Source of the DNA: Bacteroidota bacterium
GTDB taxonomy: Bacteria > Bacteroidota > Bacteroidia > Sphingobacteriales > Sphingobacteriaceae
Length of the DNA: 18,610 nt
Direction of reading: 5' to 3'
Assembly: GCA_025355225.1 (NCBI GenBank)
Contig: JANYAB010000675.1
Coordinates: 1 to 18,610, forward strand
The notes under the pieces are model-generated. The model saw nothing but the letters and a program-made list of their open reading frames with translations. It was not told the origin of the DNA and ran no database searches. Both the position numbers and the translations under genes were made by a program. Shown one piece after another: positions 1 through 7,190 of this stretch. The stretch's first letter is position 1, and every line of letters starts with the position of its first letter.

Positions 1-147
1 GCATCGTCTGGAATTTTTTTAGTTGTGGTAAACCAAATTTATTCTTTGATGCTCACTCTTTTTATTCCTTTATTTTAACATACTAACTAGCAATTTGAGT
101 TAATTAATAATTGTAATTATTATCTTCACGTATAATTATAAATTAGT

Positions 148-169
148 GGGCCTGTTTCATAGCAGGCCT
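148..169 (+). terminator. Possible weak hairpin terminator of an upstream gene
   Basis: GGCCTG (149-154) pairs with CAGGCC (163-168) around an 8-nt loop and is followed only by TTTA, so this is a poor intrinsic terminator. It lies about 30 nt upstream of the GTG of the lipoprotein gene and could instead sit in that gene's 5' leader. The rest of 1-198 is AT-rich; I see no gene in it, only short open stretches at the window edge that I do not recognise. Confidence 0.3.
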
Positions 170-198
170 TTATAGCCTTAACCGAAAATTATAGTGTT

Positions 199-627
199 GT
201 GAGAAAAATACTTAGCGGCTTAATGGTGCTTCTGCTGATCACTGCATGTCGTAAAGAGAATACGCCATCAATAATACATTCAACCCCTCCGCCGCCACCG
301 AATACACCGGTAATTACTTCATTTAAGCCGGCTTCGGGCAATGTCAATACACTGGTGACCATCATGGGTGCAAACTTCAATACAATTGCCGCGGGCGATA
401 CCGTAAAGTTTAACGGGGCCCCGGCCGCAGTTCAATCGGCTACAGACTCGACACTTACCGTACTGGCGCCTTCTGCCGGCACAAACGGCGCAATAACGGT
501 TATCACCGGCAAGGGCAAGGCAACCGGCCCTGCTTTCATCTATGAGCCGGATGTATACATAGTGGGCACCGTATTTAACCATACTTTTTTGCCGTATTAT
601 GGAAAAACGGAACGCTGTTTTATTTAA
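199..627 (+). CDS. IPT/TIG-domain lipoprotein, 5' part of a frameshifted gene
   Basis: The GTG start gives a lipoprotein signal peptide: a basic start (MRKIL), a hydrophobic core and a lipobox ITAC with Cys17 as the probable lipidation site. A proline-rich linker (STPPPPPNTP, residues about 28-37) leads into an IPT/TIG immunoglobulin-like domain (about 38-115: PVITSFKPASG, VTIMGANF, VKFNG, LTVLAPSAGTNGAITV, AFIYEP). After VYIVGTVFNHTF the frame goes wrong and stops at 627. The sequence downstream, read one frame over, continues the protein with clear repeats, so this is the front of a longer gene (199-1523, about 441 residues if one T is restored). TIG domains in Bacteroidota surface lipoproteins are commonly carbohydrate- or protein-binding spacers. 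The exact role is unknown. Confidence 0.75.
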   Translation: MRKILSGLMVLLLITACRKENTPSIIHSTPPPPPNTPVITSFKPASGNVNTLVTIMGANFNTIAAGDTVKFNGAPAAVQSATDSTLTVLAPSAGTNGAITVITGKGKATGPAFIYEPDVYIVGTVFNHTFLPYYGKTERCFI

Positions 628-1523
628 ACGGTAATGAAGGTTATGGCTTCGCCACCGGCCTAGCAATTGTTGATACCAACGTATATGCGGCGGGTTACAT
701 ATTCGACAGCGGCGGCCAAGAGCAGGGCCTTTATTGGAAAAACCTGGCAGAAGGCAGGTTGTCCGAAGGGTTGATCAGGCATACAACGACCGGGTTAGCC
801 GCTGCAGGTAATGATCTGTATGTGACAGGTTTCCAGGGAGCGGCCAACGCGACTTTATTCTTCAGTAAAGCTGAATATTGGAAGAATGGAAAGGAGGTTT
901 TATTGTCAGACACTACACAAGATGCTCATGCAACTGCCGCAGCGGTTAACGGTAATGATCTCTACATTACAGGGGATACCAGGGATCTCCCCAGTGCATT
1001 CCAGGCCGCTGTTGTATGGAAAAACGGTGTGCAAACAAAACTGCCAACGGTTGGGCAATCCGGGTTCACGACCGGCATAACGATAGTCAATAACGATGTG
1101 TATATTTCTGGTTTTGATTATCATGGTACTACCTCTGCCAAATATTGGAAAAACGGCACACAGGTTTTCATGAATGGCGATGCCGCCGCAACCTCCATAG
1201 CGGTTGTGGGCAACGATGTTTACCTGGCCGGGTTTGTTGACAACGGAACATTTGACGTGGCCACTTACTGGAAAAACGGCGTGCCGGTATCTTTAGAAGA
1301 TGGCACTACCAATGCTATTATAAACAGTATTGCTGTGATAGGTAATGATGTATATGCTGTGGGATTTGAAACCACTCTCCACAATCCTATTATGGGCGAA
1401 CCCTTTTGGGGATATGCAGCCATTCTATGGAAGAATGGGGTGAGGATTGTTTTGAACGATGCCCGCACCCAATCTTATGCTTATGCAAGCCAGGTTATTG
1501 TCAAAACACACGTACCTTATTGA
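591..1523 (+). CDS. Seven-blade WKNG/VYxxG propeller, 3' part of the frameshifted lipoprotein
   Basis: Read from GCC at 591, this frame continues the lipoprotein: AVLWKNGTLFYLNGNEGYGFATG and so on. Counting the VYIVG left in the 5' part, there are seven VYxxG/LYxxG strands (VYIVG, VYAAG, LYVTG, LYITG, VYISG, VYLAG, VYAVG) and seven WKN motifs (LWKNG, YWKNL, YWKNG, VWKNG, YWKNG, YWKNG, LWKNG), spaced about 45-57 residues apart. Seven units suggest a seven-bladed beta-propeller, probably on the cell surface. The first start-like codon in this frame, TTG at 759, falls in the middle of a blade, so independent expression is unlikely. The gene is either inactivated, phase-variable, or hit by a base-calling error in the six-T run at 585-590. 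No ligand can be inferred. Confidence 0.7.
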   Translation, partial: AVLWKNGTLFYLNGNEGYGFATGLAIVDTNVYAAGYIFDSGGQEQGLYWKNLAEGRLSEGLIRHTTTGLAAAGNDLYVTGFQGAANATLFFSKAEYWKNGKEVLLSDTTQDAHATAAAVNGNDLYITGDTRDLPSAFQAAVVWKNGVQTKLPTVGQSGFTTGITIVNNDVYISGFDYHGTTSAKYWKNGTQVFMNGDAAATSIAVVGNDVYLAGFVDNGTFDVATYWKNGVPVSLEDGTTNAIINSIAVIGNDVYAVGFETTLHNPIMGEPFWGYAAILWKNGVRIVLNDARTQSYAYASQVIVKTHVPY

Positions 1524-1624
1524 CGAAAGAGTACCAAATGTTCGTTTGGAGTTATAATACCCCTCTAACTGGCATAGTTACAAAGACTTGGCACACGGGC
1601 AAAGGCTACTTTCACCTGCTTTAT

Positions 1625-1660
1625 TCGCCAGTTAGGTTAAATAATTTGGCGATTTTATCT
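1625..1660. terminator. Possible terminator between convergent genes
   Basis: TCGCCA (1625-1630) pairs with TGGCGA (1647-1652) over a 16-nt loop, followed by TTTTAT. A second, longer inverted repeat overlaps it: CTAACTGGC (1565-1573) and GCCAGTTAG (1627-1635), a perfect 9-bp pair with a 53-nt spacer. Both lie in the 210-bp gap between the convergent propeller gene and the ABC permease. Nothing else was recognised in this gap. Confidence 0.3.
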
Positions 1661-1733
1661 TGCATTTACCTTGTTTTATCCTGAAGAATAAGGCCATTAA
1701 AATCGTCCCCAACCAAACTCTAATCTCTAAACA

Positions 1734-2540
1734 CTATTTCACACTCTTTTTCAGCACAATAAAATAACCCAATATAAAAACCACCACGGCTACTCCCAGG
1801 CTTACAAATATGTCTTTCGTAAACAGGTCAACGGAAAGTTCAGGTATCCCGGAACCCTTACCAATGTCATGCGGCAGGGTACTTTTTACCGTTAGCATAG
1901 GATGCGAATAAGGAAACAGGTAAGCATATTTCCAATCTGTGCCGGCCAAAATTACTCCTGCTATAGTAGCAGTAAAACCGATACCCATTGGCTTTAAAAA
2001 ATCACGGAAAAGCAGGCTCAGTAAAAATTGTATAGATAATATACCCAATGACGAGAGGAAAAGCTTTAAATACACTTGCGCCAACGTGCTTTCCATGTGG
2101 TATTCGTTGAACTTCAGGGTAGGTTTAAGTACGCTTAACAAATTACCAAACCCGATAGTAAAAAGCACAAACAGCATAAGGCATAACAGGACGAGGAAAA
2201 ATGCATAAGCGTATTTAGCGGCATATACCGACCATTTAGCGATAGGAAGGCTAAAGAGCGATTTCCAGGTATCTGCCTTATGTTCAATACTATTTACCGA
2301 ATAGGCAATAAAAACGATAAGCATTGGCAAAAGCAATGAGCCCATTACTCCTAAAATAGCCCCCGCAAACTGCAACCAAAGCATTATCCCCGGAACTGAC
2401 ACCAGTTTTTCGCTATGACTGAAAAAGCCGACAAATAACAAAAGACAAATGAGGAGCGGTAACAAAACTGCACTCCAAAAGCCCATTGTTTTACGCGTTT
2501 TATAAAACTCAGACCGAAACGATAGTATAAATCCATTCAT
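1734..2540 (-). CDS. ABC-2 type transporter permease
   Basis: This 268-residue protein has about six hydrophobic spans: near residues 20-40, 55-80, 105-130, 155-180, 190-205 and 240-262. It starts with MNGFILSFRSEFYKTRKTMGFW, the amphipathic N-terminus typical of ABC-2 permeases of the bacitracin/lantibiotic-resistance type. It contains a short EHKADTWKSLFSLPI coupling-helix-like segment. The ATPase gene ends four bases upstream on the same strand, so the two almost certainly form one transporter. The LytS/LytTR pair encoded divergently is a frequent partner for such transporters, which suggests export or detoxification of an envelope-active compound; the substrate is inference only. Length is normal and the frame is intact. 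Confidence 0.85.
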   Translation of the reverse strand: MNGFILSFRSEFYKTRKTMGFWSAVLLPLLICLLLFVGFFSHSEKLVSVPGIMLWLQFAGAILGVMGSLLLPMLIVFIAYSVNSIEHKADTWKSLFSLPIAKWSVYAAKYAYAFFLVLLCLMLFVLFTIGFGNLLSVLKPTLKFNEYHMESTLAQVYLKLFLSSLGILSIQFLLSLLFRDFLKPMGIGFTATIAGVILAGTDWKYAYLFPYSHPMLTVKSTLPHDIGKGSGIPELSVDLFTKDIFVSLGVAVVVFILGYFIVLKKSVK

Positions 2541-2544
2541 TTGC

Positions 2545-3444
2545 TCAGGCGTTTTGGGTGATATCTAAAAATAATTTCTCCAGGTCCTTGTGTATTTTGT
2601 GGATGCTGTATACCATATACCCATTTTTGTTAAGCAAAGTATTGATCTCTCCCATTTGTGTTTTTGAAGTGTATGGGATCGATAGGCTGTTATCGCTTAT
2701 GTCTATCACATTAAAACCATGTTTTTTCAAAAAATTTGCAGCATCAACGGTGTTCTCCAATTCTACCTGTACTTGTGGCTGGCTTATGGCTTCAAGGTCT
2801 TTTATGCTCCCCTGGAATAAAAGCTCTCCTTTGTCAATAATTCCAACGTGTGTCGCCATCCGCTCCACCTCGGCCAATAAGTGACTGGATATAAAAACTG
2901 TTTTATTATGCTGGGTAACCAACCTGATCAATAATTCGCGCACCTCAATGATGCCGTTAGGGTCAAGTCCGTTTGTGGGTTCGTCAAGGATGAGTAATTG
3001 GGGGTCGGATAGCAATGCGAGAGCGATACCGAGGCGCTGTTTCATTCCCAATGAATATTTACCAGCTTTTTTATGGGCGGCATCTTTTAGGTGCACCAGT
3101 GCAAGCATTTCGTCAACGCGTTGCTCGGATACCCGCAAAAGCAGGGCCCGGTTCATTAGATTTTCTTTCCCTGAAAGATGAAGATAGATAGCAGGCTGTT
3201 CGATCAGTGAGCCTATTTCTGAAAGAATTGCAACGCGGTTGCTTTGCAATTCTTTGTCGAAAATATGTATGCTGCCCTGGTCTGTTTTTAAAAGATTGAG
3301 CAGTAACTTTATAGTAGTGGTTTTACCGGCTCCGTTTGGGCCTAAAAAACCATAAATACTGCCCTTGGGCACTTGCAGGGATAGTGATTTAACAACTTGT
3401 TGATTACCGAAGTTGAAACTTAACCCCTCGGTGCTGATTACCAT
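2545..3444 (-). CDS. ABC transporter ATP-binding protein
   Basis: The full ABC ATPase signature set is present in 299 residues. Walker A is GPNGAGKT (35-42), the Q-loop is around Gln83, the signature is YSLGMKQR (130-137, the LSGGQ variant usual in bacitracin/lantibiotic ABC exporters), Walker B is LLILDEP (150-156) with catalytic Glu155, the D-loop follows (NGLD), and the switch is His188 in SSH. The C-terminal 80 or so residues form the accessory region of this subfamily. The ATG overlaps the stop of the small upstream gene (ATGGTAA, 3438-3444), and the permease follows after four bases, so the three are probably translationally coupled. It should energise the permease at 1734-2540. Confidence 0.92.
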   Translation of the reverse strand: MVISTEGLSFNFGNQQVVKSLSLQVPKGSIYGFLGPNGAGKTTTIKLLLNLLKTDQGSIHIFDKELQSNRVAILSEIGSLIEQPAIYLHLSGKENLMNRALLLRVSEQRVDEMLALVHLKDAAHKKAGKYSLGMKQRLGIALALLSDPQLLILDEPTNGLDPNGIIEVRELLIRLVTQHNKTVFISSHLLAEVERMATHVGIIDKGELLFQGSIKDLEAISQPQVQVELENTVDAANFLKKHGFNVIDISDNSLSIPYTSKTQMGEINTLLNKNGYMVYSIHKIHKDLEKLFLDITQNA

Positions 3445-3641
3445 AGTTTTTCTTTAGCGATTGAGCAAACGGTTTTTACAAGGGTTACGCCTTTATAAAA
3501 AAGCGAAGTTGCATGTACCGACGTGCTCGCGGTATATTCCTTTTTTTGTTGAGATTGATAACTTATCCCCATTATTAAAGCAAATACTACGGGTAATAGC
3601 AGTAAGATAAATGGATTCGAGTTTGTGATCAGCCTTTTCAT
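3438..3641 (-). CDS. Small single-span membrane protein, first gene of the ABC operon
   Basis: The ATG at 3641 gives 67 residues; a TTG eight codons upstream (3665) is also open but less likely. One hydrophobic helix (about residues 8-28, PFILLLLPVVFALIMGISYQ) is followed by a polar 40-residue tail containing KKEYTASTSVHATSLFYKG. The stop overlaps the start of the ATPase gene in ATGGTAA, which suggests translational coupling and argues that the gene is real. I do not recognise a family. Position suggests an accessory subunit or small sensor of the transporter. It is divergent from the LytS-like kinase gene. Confidence 0.55.
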   Translation of the reverse strand: MKRLITNSNPFILLLLPVVFALIMGISYQSQQKKEYTASTSVHATSLFYKGVTLVKTVCSIAKEKLW

Positions 3642-3844
3642 TGTTGTGTGATTTTGATGATACAAAGAAATATTAAATCTTTCACCCGCTAAAAAGTATT
3701 AGACCAACGGGCAGGAATCATAGATGAACAGGTATTTAAGCTTAAGAAAGCGTTCGTCGGCAATAATTAATGGTTTATCGGAAAAAAAGAGTGCTATATA
3801 TAAATAACAAGTATTAAACCGCATAAAATATTACATTAGATGCG
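3642..3844. promoter_or_regulatory. Divergent promoter region between ABC operon and lytS/lytTR, with repeats
   Basis: This region of about 200 bp must hold both promoters. A 12-bp direct repeat, AAGTATTARACC, occurs at 3694-3705 (about 50 bp from the ABC-side gene) and at 3809-3820 (about 25 bp from the kinase start), with 11 of 12 bases identical. A perfect 10-bp palindrome, TTAAGCTTAA, lies between them at 3736-3745. An inverted repeat ACCGCAT (3818-3824) / ATGCGGT (3840-3846) overlaps the kinase GTG start. No clear TAnnTTTG element was seen. The direct repeats are candidate operators for the LytTR regulator, which is inference. Confidence 0.35.
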
Positions 3845-4858
3845 GTGAAACGTAACTGGCAAATTTTCTGGCATATTGTTTTTTGGGTAAGTATCCTATC
3901 CTATCTAATGGTAGTTAGCCATAGCAATAGTAAGCTAAGCCTTGCAAGCCTGTCCGCCATAATTGTGGCATTTGGCTGCGTTAATATTGGGCTGTTTTAT
4001 CTCAACTTCTTATACCTTATTCCTAGATTTCTAAATAAAAAAAAGTACAGATTTTATACCTTAACGTTAATCGGTTGTATAGTTGTTTTTGCATTAGGGA
4101 AATATGGCCTTACAATTCTTTTCCAATCTCTTATAAGTAAATACGACGATGGGCATAAAACGTCATTTTTTTCGTATTTCATTGGCTCGGCATTAACCAG
4201 TGTCTTTTTTCTGTTTTTAAGCACGGCGTTGAAATTCAGTATAGACTGGTTCCTGAATGAACGGGTGCAACGCGACCTTGAAAACCAACGCCTGACCGCC
4301 GAACTGGCCTTCCTTAAGTCGCAGATCAATCCTCACTTTTTATTTAACTCGTTAAATAGCATTTACTCGCTGGCCTATCAGAAATCAGATACCACCCCCG
4401 AAGCCATTTTAAAGCTATCCGAAATTATGCGGTATATGCTGTACGAAAGTAACGACAACAAGGTCGACCTGGCAAAGGAGTTACAATACCTGCAGAACTA
4501 TATCGATCTTCAAAAAATACGTTTTGGTAATAAAGCGTTTGTCGATTTTAAAATAATGGGAGATGTAGGCGACCAAAAGATAGTACCTTTATTGTTGATC
4601 GCATTTATTGAAAATGCTTTTAAGCACGGAGTAGCCAACGATCCTTCGATGCCGATACGTTTGCTGATTAACCTGGATGGTACCCATCTGCATTTTTATA
4701 TGGAGAACAAAAAGCATACGCATAACCGGGATACAGAAGGCGGAATTGGGTTAAATAATGTTAAACGAAGGCTTGATCTCCTTTATGCCGGGAAATACAA
4801 ACTCGATATACAGGATAAGCCTGACATTTATACATGTGAATTATCTTTAGTTTTATGA
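3845..4858 (+). CDS. LytS-type sensor histidine kinase (His_kinase/GHKL)
   Basis: This 337-residue inner-membrane kinase has four predicted helices (about 7-27, 37-58, 73-96, 108-129) and then a short coiled linker. The phosphoacceptor box is FLKSQINPHFLFNSLNSI with His164. The ATP-binding half has the N-box IAFIENAFKHG (Asn257) and the G-box GGIGLNNVKRRL (299-310), the compact LytS/YehU arrangement. The start is GTG; no in-frame ATG lies just upstream. The stop is one base before the LytTR regulator, so the two are a cognate pair. The divergent ABC genes make the transporter operon the likely target. The signal sensed is unknown; there is no large external domain, so it may sense within the membrane or through the transporter. 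Confidence 0.92.
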   Translation: MKRNWQIFWHIVFWVSILSYLMVVSHSNSKLSLASLSAIIVAFGCVNIGLFYLNFLYLIPRFLNKKKYRFYTLTLIGCIVVFALGKYGLTILFQSLISKYDDGHKTSFFSYFIGSALTSVFFLFLSTALKFSIDWFLNERVQRDLENQRLTAELAFLKSQINPHFLFNSLNSIYSLAYQKSDTTPEAILKLSEIMRYMLYESNDNKVDLAKELQYLQNYIDLQKIRFGNKAFVDFKIMGDVGDQKIVPLLLIAFIENAFKHGVANDPSMPIRLLINLDGTHLHFYMENKKHTHNRDTEGGIGLNNVKRRLDLLYAGKYKLDIQDKPDIYTCELSLVL

Positions 4859-4859
4859 T

Positions 4860-5585
4860 ATGATCAGATGCCTTGTTGTTGACGATGAGCCGCTGGCGCT
4901 CCATATACTGGAAGATTATATTTCCAAAATGCCTTTTTTGCAACTGGTAAAGGCAACCACCAATCCAATAGAGGCACTTCAGCTGGTACAGGAAGGCAAG
5001 GTTGACCTTGTGTTTCTGGATGTGCAAATGCCCGAGCTTACGGGCATACAGTTTTTGCGCATAGCAAACGGTAAGGCCAAGGTAATATTGACCACTGCTT
5101 ATTCGCAATACGCGCTGGAAGGCTATGAACTGGATGTGATCGATTATCTGCTGAAGCCAATAGCATTTGATCGCTTTTTTAAAGCCGTGCAAAAAGCGCA
5201 AGCCATTTTACAGCCTTCATCCAAACCAGAAATAAAGACAGAGCATGCCCTGCAGAGCGATTTTTTGAGTGATTTTATCTTTGTAAAAACGGAGTATAAG
5301 ATACAGAAGGTGTACCTGAACGATATTTTGTTTATTGAAGGACTGAAAGATTATATTTCGATATTTACGCCTGCCGAGCGCATCATTACGCTTCAGAACA
5401 TGAAAAAGATGGAAGATGCTTTGCCCGAAAAGCATTTTATCAGGGTGCATAAATCTTATATTGTATCACTCAATAAGATAGATAGCATTGAGCGCAGCCG
5501 CATTTTTATTAAAGACAAGATTATTCCCGTTGGTGATACCTACCGCGATGAGTTCTTTAAGATTGTGGACGGGAAGAATATTTGA
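4860..5585 (+). CDS. LytTR-family response regulator
   Basis: The receiver domain (residues 1-120) has Asp8-Asp9, phosphoacceptor Asp54 in VFLDVQMPE, Thr78/Thr79 in ILTTAYSQYALEGYELDVIDYLLKP and conserved Lys99. A linker (about 120-138) leads to a LytTR DNA-binding domain (about 139-238: FVKTEYKIQKVYLNDILFIEG, DYISIF, ITLQNMKKMEDALPEKHFIRVHKSYIVSL). The length of 241 residues is standard. It follows the kinase gene with a one-base gap, so co-translation is likely. LytTR proteins bind pairs of short direct repeats; the duplicated 12-mer in the 3642-3844 divergent region is the obvious place to look. Confidence 0.93.
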   Translation: MIRCLVVDDEPLALHILEDYISKMPFLQLVKATTNPIEALQLVQEGKVDLVFLDVQMPELTGIQFLRIANGKAKVILTTAYSQYALEGYELDVIDYLLKPIAFDRFFKAVQKAQAILQPSSKPEIKTEHALQSDFLSDFIFVKTEYKIQKVYLNDILFIEGLKDYISIFTPAERIITLQNMKKMEDALPEKHFIRVHKSYIVSLNKIDSIERSRIFIKDKIIPVGDTYRDEFFKIVDGKNI

Positions 5586-5586
5586 T

Positions 5587-5769
5587 CAGTTTGCAGTTTT
5601 GAGTTGGCAGTGATTTGAGTTAACACTTTTGGTTTACTGAGTTAACACTTTTTGTTTACTGACAACTGTCTATTGCTTATTGGTCAAACTGCTCACTGCC
5701 TGCTGCAAACTGCTAACTGCAAACTGCCTACCGCCTACTGCAGACTGCCCACTGGCAACTGTCCCAATG
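5587..5769. repeat. Heptamer-periodic repeat array with inverted flanks and a 22-bp tandem duplication
   Basis: From 5686 to 5769 there are twelve consecutive 7-bp units in perfect phase: aaactgc, tcactgc, ctgctgc, aaactgc, taactgc, aaactgc, ctaccgc, ctactgc, agactgc, ccactgg, caactgt, cccaatg. From 5587 units in the opposite orientation occur (cagtttg, cagtttt, gagttgg, cagtgat), so the two arrays face each other. Between them lies a 22-bp tandem duplication, 5617-5638 and 5639-5660, with 21 of 22 bases identical. The right array runs into the 3' end of the acyltransferase gene and supplies its last codons and stop. Confidence 0.8.
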
Positions 5770-6490
5770 CTTTCCTTATCTCGTTCTCGACTTCTAATAC
5801 CAATTCATCGGCCGATCTTTTTTGAGGTTCGATAGGCTTAAGCACTTCCCAGGTCATCCGTTCGAATGTACTTAGCGGAAAAATACCATAACGTACCATT
5901 TTCCAGGAGTTATTAATGGCGATTGGAACCAACAATGCTTCCGGGCATTTTTTTAGCAGTGTGGCTACCCCGCCCGATTGAAACGGCTTTACTATGCCAT
6001 TTTTTGAACGTGTACCTTCCGGAAATATCATTGCCGACCATTTCTTTTCTTTCATGCGGGTGCCCAGTTTGGCAATTTCTGTAATTGATTGGCGGGGGTC
6101 TTTGCGGTCGATATTGGCGGCTCCGCCATGTTTTAGGTTGTAGGATATGGACGGGATGCCTTTGGTCAGCTCGATCTTCGAAATAAACTTGGCGTGGTAT
6201 TTACGCAGAAACCATATCATGGCAGGTATATCGTAGAGACTCTGGTGATTGGCTATAAAAATGATTGGTCTGCCAATAGGCAAGTCCTGTTTATTCATAA
6301 ACTTTACAGAATTACCCAGCAGGTAATTGGACCCCACCAGGAAAAAATTCAACGTGTCGACAACCCACTTATGGACCTTGTAACCAAACGCATTAAACGC
6401 GATCCATTGCAAAGGGTGAAAAATAAGTAATAACAATCCCCAGGCAAGGTAGTGGATTGGGGATAATATATAGCCGAAAAATCTCCTCAT
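5735..6490 (-). CDS. plsC: 1-acyl-sn-glycerol-3-phosphate acyltransferase (PlsC-like)
   Basis: This 251-residue member of the PlsC/LPLAT family should acylate lysophosphatidic acid to phosphatidic acid at the inner membrane. An N-terminal hydrophobic segment (about 8-32) is followed by the family blocks: catalytic NHQSLYD with His82 and Asp87 (HX4D), a substrate block near KIELTKGIP (105-113), FPEGTRS (156-162) and LVPIAINNSW (187-196). The final residues, LPVGSLQ and the stop, are encoded by the heptamer array at 5686-5769, so the natural end was probably near ALGQ. It is convergent with the LytTR gene and has no functional partner nearby. The exact acyl acceptor cannot be told from sequence alone. 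Confidence 0.88.
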   Translation of the reverse strand: MRRFFGYILSPIHYLAWGLLLLIFHPLQWIAFNAFGYKVHKWVVDTLNFFLVGSNYLLGNSVKFMNKQDLPIGRPIIFIANHQSLYDIPAMIWFLRKYHAKFISKIELTKGIPSISYNLKHGGAANIDRKDPRQSITEIAKLGTRMKEKKWSAMIFPEGTRSKNGIVKPFQSGGVATLLKKCPEALLVPIAINNSWKMVRYGIFPLSTFERMTWEVLKPIEPQKRSADELVLEVENEIRKALGQLPVGSLQ

Positions 6491-6629
6491 TCAATAGCAA
6501 AGTTATGATTTTGTTAGTTTGTTGGAAGATTGTCAAGTTGAAATTTGCAAGGTTAAGTTTGAAACATCCTGCTATAGATAAATTATTCTTAAACGGTGCA
6601 TAAATCATATCTGAGAAAATATATAATTA

Positions 6630-6637
6630 TATATTTG
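6630..6637 (+). promoter_or_regulatory. Candidate -7 promoter element (TAnnTTTG)
   Basis: TATATTTG matches the Bacteroidota -7 consensus TAnnTTTG and lies 50 nt before the ATG at 6688. I could not find a convincing TTTG -33 partner. The remainder of the gap 6491-6687 is AT-rich with no gene seen. Confidence 0.35.
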
Positions 6638-6687
6638 TTAGCTCATAGCTATTTCAACTTATTACTTATCTTCAAAAATTTTACCAC

Positions 6688-7134
6688 ATGAATGCATACA
6701 GTCTTTTCAAATATCTACATTCCGGTTTCAGGTATGTAGTGCTCATACTTATATTGCTGGCCATTTTCCAGTCTCTGGCCGGATGGTTGAGCAACAAACC
6801 TTATACCGAAGGAAACCGAAAGATCAATTTGTTTGCATTGATCTCTGCGCATACCCAGTTGGTTTTGGGACTTATATTGTACTTTTTAAGTCCTTTCGTA
6901 CAATTCAACAGCCAAACCATGAAGAACTTCGATACCCGCTACTGGACGGTTGAGCATCTGGCTATGATGATTATAGCTATCGTTTTGATAACCATAGGGC
7001 ATAGCAGGTCAAAAAAGATTGTAATGCCCGAAGGCAAGCATAAAACCATCGCTATATACTATATACTGGCTTTATTGGTAATAATTATTGCCATTATTTC
7101 GAGCCACCGGAGTCTTATTGGAATGACTTCGTAA
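6688..7134 (+). CDS. Four-helix membrane protein with conserved-looking histidines
   Basis: This 148-residue protein has four predicted membrane helices (about 17-35, 47-67, 88-105, 121-139). Histidines sit at or near the helix ends: His11 (LHSGFRY), His55 (SAHTQL), His90 (VEHLAM), His105 (IGHSRSKK) and His140 (SSHRS). Their placement on both membrane faces is reminiscent of b-type haem ligands in small cytochrome-b-like proteins. I do not recognise the family firmly, and haem binding is inference. It stands alone, in the same direction as and upstream of the trp leader, but has its own promoter-like element and is unlikely to be part of the trp operon. Confidence 0.7.
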   Translation: MNAYSLFKYLHSGFRYVVLILILLAIFQSLAGWLSNKPYTEGNRKINLFALISAHTQLVLGLILYFLSPFVQFNSQTMKNFDTRYWTVEHLAMMIIAIVLITIGHSRSKKIVMPEGKHKTIAIYYILALLVIIIAIISSHRSLIGMTS

Positions 7135-7152
7135 TAATTTTTTTACAAAAAA

Positions 7153-7182
7153 TTTGCTAATTCAAATTTTTATATAAATTTG
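7153..7182 (+). promoter_or_regulatory. Promoter of the trp operon
   Basis: TTTG (7153-7156), an 18-nt spacer and TAAATTTG (7175-7182) match the Bacteroidota housekeeping promoter pattern (TTTG, about 19 nt, TAnnTTTG). The start of transcription would fall around 7186-7189, only a few bases before the leader-peptide ATG at 7191, giving a nearly leaderless message. Confidence 0.55.
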
Positions 7183-7190
7183 TGACCGCG

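Noticed and set aside
1..78. End of an upstream gene entering the window
   Set aside because: Short open stretches exist in two frames (ending at 78 and near 88) but are low-complexity, with no recognisable motif to choose between them.
759..1523. Independent gene starting at TTG 759
   Set aside because: The TTG is inside a propeller blade, and the same repeat continues upstream in this frame to the T run at 585-590. It is the rear part of the 199 gene.
6510..6565. A further heptamer array upstream of plsC
   Set aside because: AAGTTG, AAATTTG, CAAGGTT and AAGTTTG look similar, but the phase is not maintained and chance AT-rich similarity is likely.
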